Shown here: positions 58,664 through 64,000 of the stretch, piece after piece
How positions within the stretch are numbered: position 1 is the first letter of the stretch
Layout: each line of letters opens with the position of its first letter
Origin: Cinnamomum chago
Taxonomy: Eukaryota; Streptophyta; Magnoliopsida; Laurales; Lauraceae
Reading direction: 5' to 3'
Length of the DNA: 64,000 nucleotides
NCBI GenBank assembly: GCA_038049695.1
Contig: CP142452.1
Span: 53,526,501-53,590,500, forward strand
Translations under genes and position numbers: made by a program
The notes under the pieces: model-generated
The model's input: the letters and a program-made list of their open reading frames with translations, nothing else
What the model was told of the DNA's origin: nothing
Database searches by the model: none

Positions 58664-60052
58664 CTAAACATAGATAACCATAATAATGTTCATAACAAAC
58701 ACATTTATAACTACTTCACATAAACCTAACTACATATCAATAGAAAAATGGGAGAAAGTTGCATTTTTGAAGAGAATAAAGTCTAAGAATTTCCTACCAT
58801 CACTAGGTAAAAATCCAACCTAACCCAAGGGAACATTACACAAGTGGATTGAAAATCCATTTATTTAGGAGTCCTTCCTTATTAGGATTCAAACTTCAGA
58901 TTCAAACTTCAACACCCACCTACACCAATCTCCAATCCAACCTTTAAGATTTCCATGATAATCTTTAAGATTTCCATGATAATCTTTCTATTCATTTTTT
59001 TAATGACTTACAAAAAGTATCAAATTTGGCAGAACATACTGCCAAATGTATAATCTAGTGTAGCAGGTCATATTTTCATTACAACAATAGTGTAAATCTT
59101 AAACAGGGAGCACAATGCTCCTTCACACAAAATCATAAAAATTTCTACTGCCAACATCTGTATTCTTCATTCCATCACCCATACGCTGTTTACAATATCA
59201 ATACAATGGAACTGAAATCAGCATATCCAAATTCATCCAGCCGCTCAAAGATACAATCTACATTAAAAACTCAATTGAAACTGCAATCTAATGCAACAAT
59301 CCAAGACGCAGCAGCATTATAACATAACATCCAAAAATAAAAAGATCTGGTTTTTACCTGTTTGGGGGAGGACTGCTCCCACCAAATCCGGGTATCAAAT
59401 CATCAAATCCCGTAACCTCTCTCTCCGTCCCTCCAGATCGATTGCCTCTCGAACCCTTCTTCAACTCGGGTTCTGCCCGACCGAAATTCCCAAGCAGATC
59501 ATCATACTGAGACGCATCATTCTGCGCGTTAGACATCGAAGCAAAGACGTCGTCGAATCTAATAGCCGCAGTGCTCTTCATTCCAGGAACCCCATCAAAG
59601 ATATCATCATCATACACAGGCTTATCATACACGGGCATGGTCGAGGCCCTAGTGGACGATTCCTTAGACCCCGGAAACAAAGAATCAAAAGGAGAGGCGG
59701 CAGAGGACGGTGTAGGAGCAGGAGGAGGAGGAGCACGCCCCTGATTCGAATACCTCGGCGGACCGGCGAAGACGTCACCGTACCCTGAAAGACCACCGTA
59801 CTCAGGGCGGCTCTGGTTATGGGAAGAGGGTCCAAAGAGCCCGTCGTCATCTCCGAGAAGGGATCCGCCGGAGGGGGTCGAATTCCACGCGGATCTCGCC
59901 GTCGCCGAGGAAGTCGATCTGGAGCCTCCGACGGATCCGATCCCAACGTTGGTGGAGGTGGCGGCGGCAAGGCCCTTGGAGGCGGACATGGGGGCGGATT
60001 TGCCCTGGGGTCGGAAGCCGAAATCCCTGGCTAGAATCCTGAAATCGTCCAT
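57277..60052 (-). CDS. Chimeric auxilin-like / DUF1680 gene inside the CACTA (predicted)
   Basis: Four minus-strand exons can be joined: 60052-59358 (231 codons plus AG), 58663-58588 (G plus 25 codons), 58232-58022 (70 codons plus G) and 57497-57277 (GA, 72 codons, stop). All introns begin GT and end AG: AACAG|GTAAAA, TTTAG|G, TTAAG|GTTTGT, ATGTAG|G, ATAG|GTTG, TGCAG|GA. The sum, 1203 bases, is an open frame of 400 codons plus stop. Residues 1-231 are the N-terminus of a plant auxilin-like protein (clathrin uncoating) without its J domain. Residues 233-400 are the zinc/catalytic core segment of a DUF1680 (GH127 beta-L-arabinofuranosidase-like) enzyme. Neither half is a complete domain set, so an enzymatic or clathrin role is doubtful. 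The last exon could instead splice on at GAAGAG|GTACTG. Transcription is not known. Confidence 0.55.
59358..60052 (-). CDS. Captured exon 1 of an auxilin-like J-domain gene
   Basis: Starts MDDFRILARDFGFRPQGKSA, the conserved N-terminus of plant auxilin-related proteins (MDxFxxLLARDFGxxPQGKSAPM). It continues with a Ser/Gly/Pro-rich linker containing GYGDVFAGPPRYSN, SPFDSLFPG, VYDDDIFDGVPG and FDDLIPGFGG. The whole 695-bp exon is open and ends in a donor. These DxF/FDD-type motifs bind clathrin or adaptor proteins in the full protein; the C-terminal J domain, which recruits Hsc70, was not captured. Confidence 0.85.
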
Positions 60053-60524
60053 TCAACCCCATCTATTTCTACCACTAAAAAAATGGTTGAAATACAAGAG
60101 CACCGCTCAAATCAACAAAACCATAAATCAGAAAAACAGAAGAGGTGGCACACCGAGAGATGCAGAGGGTGATTGAGATGGAGGAGAGGGGGGTTCTGCG
60201 CCTGGGAGATGGAGGAGCGCAGGTTGCCTGGAGAGATGGAGGAGCGTAGGTCTCCTGGGAGATGGTGGAGAGGGCTGAGGTCATGAGGGAGAAGGAAATG
60301 GAGGGATTGCTGGGCGAGAGAGGGTCAGAGAGATGAGGGAGAGATGAGGGATTGAGAAGAGGCAAAGGGGGCGCTAGAAATATTATGCACTTGAGCGGCG
60401 CGGGAAATGAAAAATTATTTTTAGGGCTGAAGTGATTTTGAAGGCCCAGTTAACTTTTATTCCACCAAAATAAAAATAATAAAAATAAAACTTTGAAGGC
60501 CCAGTTAAAAGAAATGTACAGTCC
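60053..60524 (-). other. Captured 5' flank of the auxilin-like donor
   Basis: GC-rich sequence upstream of the captured ATG, with an internal imperfect duplication (GAGATGGAGGAGCG twice within 50 bp) and C/T-rich tracts on the gene strand. It may include the donor's 5' UTR and promoter, which would allow transcription of the chimera. Not provable here. Confidence 0.4.
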
Positions 60525-60895
60525 AGCAACCGATATTACAAAAGTTGAAGTGATATAAGATATTTTGGAGCAGCATATTATATCGGTTTTCCTAATAACC
60601 GATATTAAGGGATTTTTAAAACCGATATAAAATCATTGCATTTTAGTAGTGTATATAATATCGGTTTCATAATAACCGATATAAAATATAGCAATTAATA
60701 TCTTATATTTGCTAACCGATATTATATATAGTGATTATTATATTGGTTACTATGTAACCGATATAAAAAAAAATTGACCGATATAAAAAAATATTAACCG
60801 ATATAAAAAACCTTGATTGAAGATATTATATCGGTTATATGAAAAACCGATATAGGACAGTTTTTGTAACCGATATAAAATGTCATTTTTTTAGT
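60525..60895. repeat. Right subterminal CCGATAT array
   Basis: About thirteen CCGATAT/ATATCGG words in both orientations within 370 bp, mostly followed by AAAA. Counterpart of the left array. Confidence 0.88.
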
Positions 60896-60902
60896 AGTGG
60901 AA

Positions 60903-60950
60903 GATGAGGTCCATTCAAAGCAAAGATGAGGTCCATTCAAAGCACCATAA
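60903..60950 (+). repeat. 20-bp tandem duplication at the CACTA right junction
   Basis: AGATGAGGTCCATTCAAAGC occurs twice in a row directly outside the CACTA right end. It may be junction repair from the insertion or an earlier feature of the MULE. Confidence 0.6.
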
Positions 60951-61452
60951 CATTTCCCGAATTAGTGAACATAACTCCTGAAGGTTCACATTGAGAGGAA
61001 ACTTGCGAGAACCTAAGCATACATTATCTTCATCACAATGGTCACGTGTTTTCATTGGCTGCCATAGAGGATGATAGCGACATCAAGTGCATTTAACACT
61101 TGCAAACCACAAGACAAATGGGATATATTTGTACATCAATAGAAGACTGATTGGTTCCGCCAAACACATTGGAGAACAGACAAGGTACATAAGTTATTCT
61201 TAAGGCATTTTAAATAATGCATAATACTATTTCTAGTTAATGTCTAATGTAGTTCTTTCCGTGTGTTTATCTTGAAGGTCATTTAGGATGGACATCCATT
61301 CTTTACGAGGCAAACAAGTTGATCATTCGGGGAGCAATCATAATGTGAAGTGAAACGTTCCTCCCATTCAAAGTCATGAAATTCCTACTATCAATCTATG
61401 CGAAGACAACGACATTCATTTCTAAGAAGGGCAGAACATTGCTAGCGATGAA

Positions 61453-61758
61453 TTGACAAAAGAAAGTTATTGCGTTCCTGTTGACCGTGTTCATGTAGTG
61501 AACATCCTTGATGATAGAGAGTTCGTTACAATTGAAATTGAATCTGGAAACACGAGAACCAATCTTATAAGGAGTTCAAGTATAAGAGGCAAAAGACTTC
61601 CGATGTTGAATGTCGGAGAACATAGCTCGCATAATCGGAAAGTTATATTTGAAGATGACATGGTCTCGGATGAATTTGTTACAGAGTTGGAACACAATTC
61701 ATCTCAAGAGATGTGGCTAAGGCGAGCGAACTCACGAATCGTGATGATTTTAGGATGA
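61453..61758 (+). pseudogene. Unrecognised 101-codon ORF, probable MULE linker
   Basis: The frame MTKESYCVPVDRVHVVNILD...MILG is charged, without transmembrane or known domain motifs. It lies 260 bp downstream of the MULE N-terminal exon in the same sense, where the variable acidic linker of a MULE transposase would be. No transposase core follows before the next repeats. Confidence 0.3.
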
Positions 61759-61811
61759 CTTCACCGAAATTTGCAAAATACAACAACTTCACTATTCAGC
61801 ACTTAAAGATA

Positions 61812-62022
61812 TTAGATTGTATGGACTCAATCCATCAGATGATGTAATAAATTGATTAATTTCTTTATTTATCAATAAAATCATGCTTTCCTTTCATGAG
61901 ATGAATGTCGTTTTTGTTAGATTGTATAGACTCAATCCATCAGTTGAAGTAATAAATTGATTAATTTCATTATTTATCAATAAAATCATGTTTTCTTTTC
62001 ATGAGATGAATGGTGTTTTTAT
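61812..62022 (+). repeat. ~106-bp tandem duplication, two copies
   Basis: TTAGATTGTAT(G/A)GACTCAATCC starts each copy and TTTCATGAGATGAATG ends each. Units begin near 61812 and 61917 and differ at only a few positions. Confidence 0.85.
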
Positions 62023-62344
62023 TACTTTATGCACATGACCAATACATATGACATGATGGTTCTGTTGGAAGTAGGTGGGCCTCGTGGAGAGGTTTTCAAA
62101 CCTTTTTGACCCACTTGACTCAGGGATCAACTATCCAGAAGGCTATAACCCAATTCAGGATGCAATCCCTCAATCTCATTAATCATGTACAACAATATAA
62201 CCTATCTAGAAGATAGAAATTAGCAACTAAATGCAACAAAATAATCTACAACAAGTAGAGAAGCAGATTATAACTTTGGAGCCCGGTAGTGCTCTAATCG
62301 AGGAGAAGACAATCAACTAGAACAAGAACTCTTCTTGAAGCAAT
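62023..62344. other. Non-coding spacer
   Basis: No gene was recognised. It may already be part of the long inverted repeat's parent element. Confidence 0.35.
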
Positions 62345-64000
62345 TAGAGATCTCCAAGACCTTGTTGTCTTCCACGCTATGACCCATTATCAGATATCTT
62401 TTCTCAAGAAGATGTGTGGGATCTCTAAAAGAAAACCCTACTAGAAACTCCAAGGAACTAGAAGAGAACTAGAAGAGAGAGAAGAGGAGAAAATTGTGTA
62501 ACACTTGCACAAATAAAGAGGGTTGGGCGTGCACTCTTATGGCTGGATGTCCAAGGGGTGTATTCCCCTTTAAAGAGCCCTCAAGTCTCCTCTCTTATCT
62601 CTCTTACTAATTTGTATTAGAAGTCATACTTCCACACAAATTAGAAGCTTACTATTACCACTATTAGAAGTCCCACTTCAAATAGAAATAATAACTTTCT
62701 AATTCCTTCCTTTTAGAGCTTAAGTAAGAATAGAATCTTTCTAATACTTGGGTTAGCGTGGGGACCACTAGGGATTCCTTAGAAAGCTGGCTCCAACTGG
62801 GACACCGCGACCCCACATCTCATGTGTAATCTGGGCCCACAGTTAATTGCAAAAAACACCACTATATAAATGCAATTGCACTCTAGTATTAGGAATAAAT
62901 TATAATGAAGACCATAAACTTCCCAATTACCACAAGTAGGCCCCTCTATCATTATCCATGAATCAATTGAAATAAATCTGTCCCATCCAATCTTAGATCC
63001 ACATCTTATTATCCTTGAGCCCTAATTAATCACAGTGATCATCAGTACCATCCAATTAACTCTTAATCGAGATGGGTGCGCACTTACTACTAGGTCAACA
63101 CCTCGGTGTCTTGGGTACGTGGTAGTAGGACTGTCGGAACATCCAATAGTCAAGATGAAATCTATCTATATTATCCCCTTATGCCAATTAATGGATTTAT
63201 CAGTAGTAAGTGCGCACCCATCTCGATTAAGAGTTAATTGGATGGTACTGATGATCACTGTGATTAATTGGGGCTCAAGGATAATAAGATGTGGATCTAA
63301 GATTGGAAGAGACAAATTTAATCCAATTGATTCATGGATATTGACAGAGGGGCCTATTTGTGGTAATCGGGAACTTTAGGGTCTTCTTTGTAATTTATTC
63401 TTAAAACTAGAGTGCAATTGCATTTATATAGTGGTGTTATTTGCAATTAACTGTGGGCCCGGATTACACATGAGTTGTGGGGTCGCGGTGTCCTAGTTGG
63501 AGCCAGCTATCTATGGAATCCCTAGTGGTCCTCACGCTAGTCCAAGTTATTAGAAATATACTATTCCTACTTGAACTCTAAGAGGAAGGAATTAGAAAGT
63601 TACTATTTCTATTTGAAGTATGACTTCTAATAATGGTAATAGTTAACTTACTAATTGTTGTGGAAGTGAGACTTCTATAATAATTGGAAAGGGGAATGGT
63701 ACTAATTATTTTAGGAAGTAGGACTTCTAGTTAATTAGTAACAAGAAGAGGTTTGAAAGCTATATAAAGAGGAGGAGAGAGGGTTGGACGTCCACAATCT
63801 TGGAGTCCACGCCCAACCCTCTCAAGTGCCAGTGTTGCACAACTCTTCTTCTTCTTCTTCTCTCTCTCTCCTAATTCGCTTCTAGTTCCTTGGAGTCTTT
63901 AGTAGGGTTTTCTCTTGAAGTTTTCACCAATCTTCTTGAGAAAAGAGATCTGATAGTGGGTCATAGTGTGGAAGACAACGAGGTCTTGGAGATCCCAAAT
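62345..64000. repeat. Very long inverted repeat (foldback), right arm runs off the window
   Basis: The left arm (about 62345-63092) is repeated in inverted order at 63202-64000 around a ~110-bp spacer. Matching landmarks include GATGGGTGCGCACTTACTAC with its complement, GTGATCATCAGTACCATCC, CTGGGCCCACAGTTAATTGC and GACCCATTATCAGAT near the outer end. The inner 250 bp are almost identical; the outer parts carry more differences and small indels. No ORF of note. The arms may be two oppositely placed copies of one element end (LTR-like or long TIR). Confidence 0.8.

Larger units (their letters stand above)
56130..60899 (-). mobile_element. Pack-CACTA: non-autonomous CACTA with captured gene exons
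   Basis: The left end is CACTACTAGAAAAAAAGG and the right end is the complement CACTACTAAAAAAATG. The 3-bp target duplication GAA (56127-56129, 60900-60902) is perfect; all are hallmarks of En/Spm. Subterminal zones (56140-56660 and 60525-60895) carry at least ten copies each of CCGATAT in both orientations, mostly ACCGATATAAAA, the usual TNPA-type binding array. Between them, on the minus strand, are an auxilin-like exon with its upstream sequence and three DUF1680 exons. No TNP2-like transposase is present, so it would need one in trans. Intact ends and a perfect target repeat suggest a young insertion. Confidence 0.93.
56039..61190 (+). pseudogene. MULE transposase N-terminal exon, split by a CACTA element
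   Basis: The left piece 56039-56129 reads MSGGELIVIFHYDGDLNLT and, in a shifted frame, MIHPVYEGGK. The right piece from 60903 reads ELVNITPEGSH...CENLSIHYLHHNGHVFSLAAI and EDDSDIKC. These are the PB1-like N-terminal motifs of plant MULEs (VxFHxxG, YEGG, LAAIEDDSDI), also seen at 22021. The CACTA element at 56130-60899 divides them, with GAA duplicated. Frameshifts and stops are present. Confidence 0.55.

Noticed and set aside
59578-59970. Pro-rich frames opposite and beside the auxilin-like exon
   Set aside because: Shadow frames of a GC-rich coding exon whose own frame matches a known family.

Overview
The window is plant nuclear DNA. It has GT-AG introns, plant gene families (a group VII ERF, an auxilin-like exon, DUF1680/GH127 exons), plant hAT, MULE, CACTA, RTE and L1 elements, and LTR elements with an initiator-Met-tRNA primer site. 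AT-rich sequence and very large introns filled with nested transposons suggest a woody angiosperm with a big genome. A magnoliid or other early-diverging lineage is only a guess.

Two host genes stand out, both on the minus strand. (1) A SLOW WALKER 2 / Noc1-Mak21-like ribosome-assembly gene has exon 1 at 14734-14077 and exon 2 at 8683-8608. They are separated by a 5.4-kb intron holding an L1 nested in an LTR, and the remaining exons are not in view, so the gene probably runs off the left edge. (2) A group VII ERF (RAP2.12-like, with a Met-Cys-Gly-Gly-Ala N-degron) has exon 1 at 54115-53863 and exon 2 at 34189-33324. The exons join in phase across a 19.7-kb intron and give a 372-residue protein. 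That intron contains a 12.8-kb composite hAT-type element (37079-49897) with ~185-bp terminal inverted repeats and an 8-bp target duplication. Nested in it are a solo LTR (39381-42448) and a near full-length RTE LINE (44032-47196), each with its own target duplication.

Left part (1-8 kb): two fossil hAT elements of the same superfamily, one cut into the other. The second is split again by a 1.3-kb TIR element and by a short LTR retrotransposon fossil (3767-7009) that keeps gag-protease but has no visible polymerase. Middle (15-28 kb): MULE territory, with two related upstream blocks, a ~305-bp tandem array, a MuDR-type transposase gene (22021-25250) and an antisense ORF of the plant 'putative transposon protein' type (28056-26917). 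Several MITEs are scattered around, two of them flanking the ERF gene.

The most striking object is a 4770-bp non-autonomous CACTA element (56130-60899; CACTA ends, GAA target duplication, dense ACCGATAT subterminal repeats). It has captured exon 1 of an auxilin-like gene and three exons of a DUF1680/GH127 glycosidase gene, all on one strand. Every exon-intron boundary is intact and every phase matches, so the four exons would splice into a chimeric 400-codon open reading frame that occurs in neither parent. This Pack-CACTA sits inside the first exon of an older MULE. The right end holds a very long inverted repeat (about 62345-64000).

Coordinates of splice sites and element ends were read by eye. 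No database search or alignment program was used.
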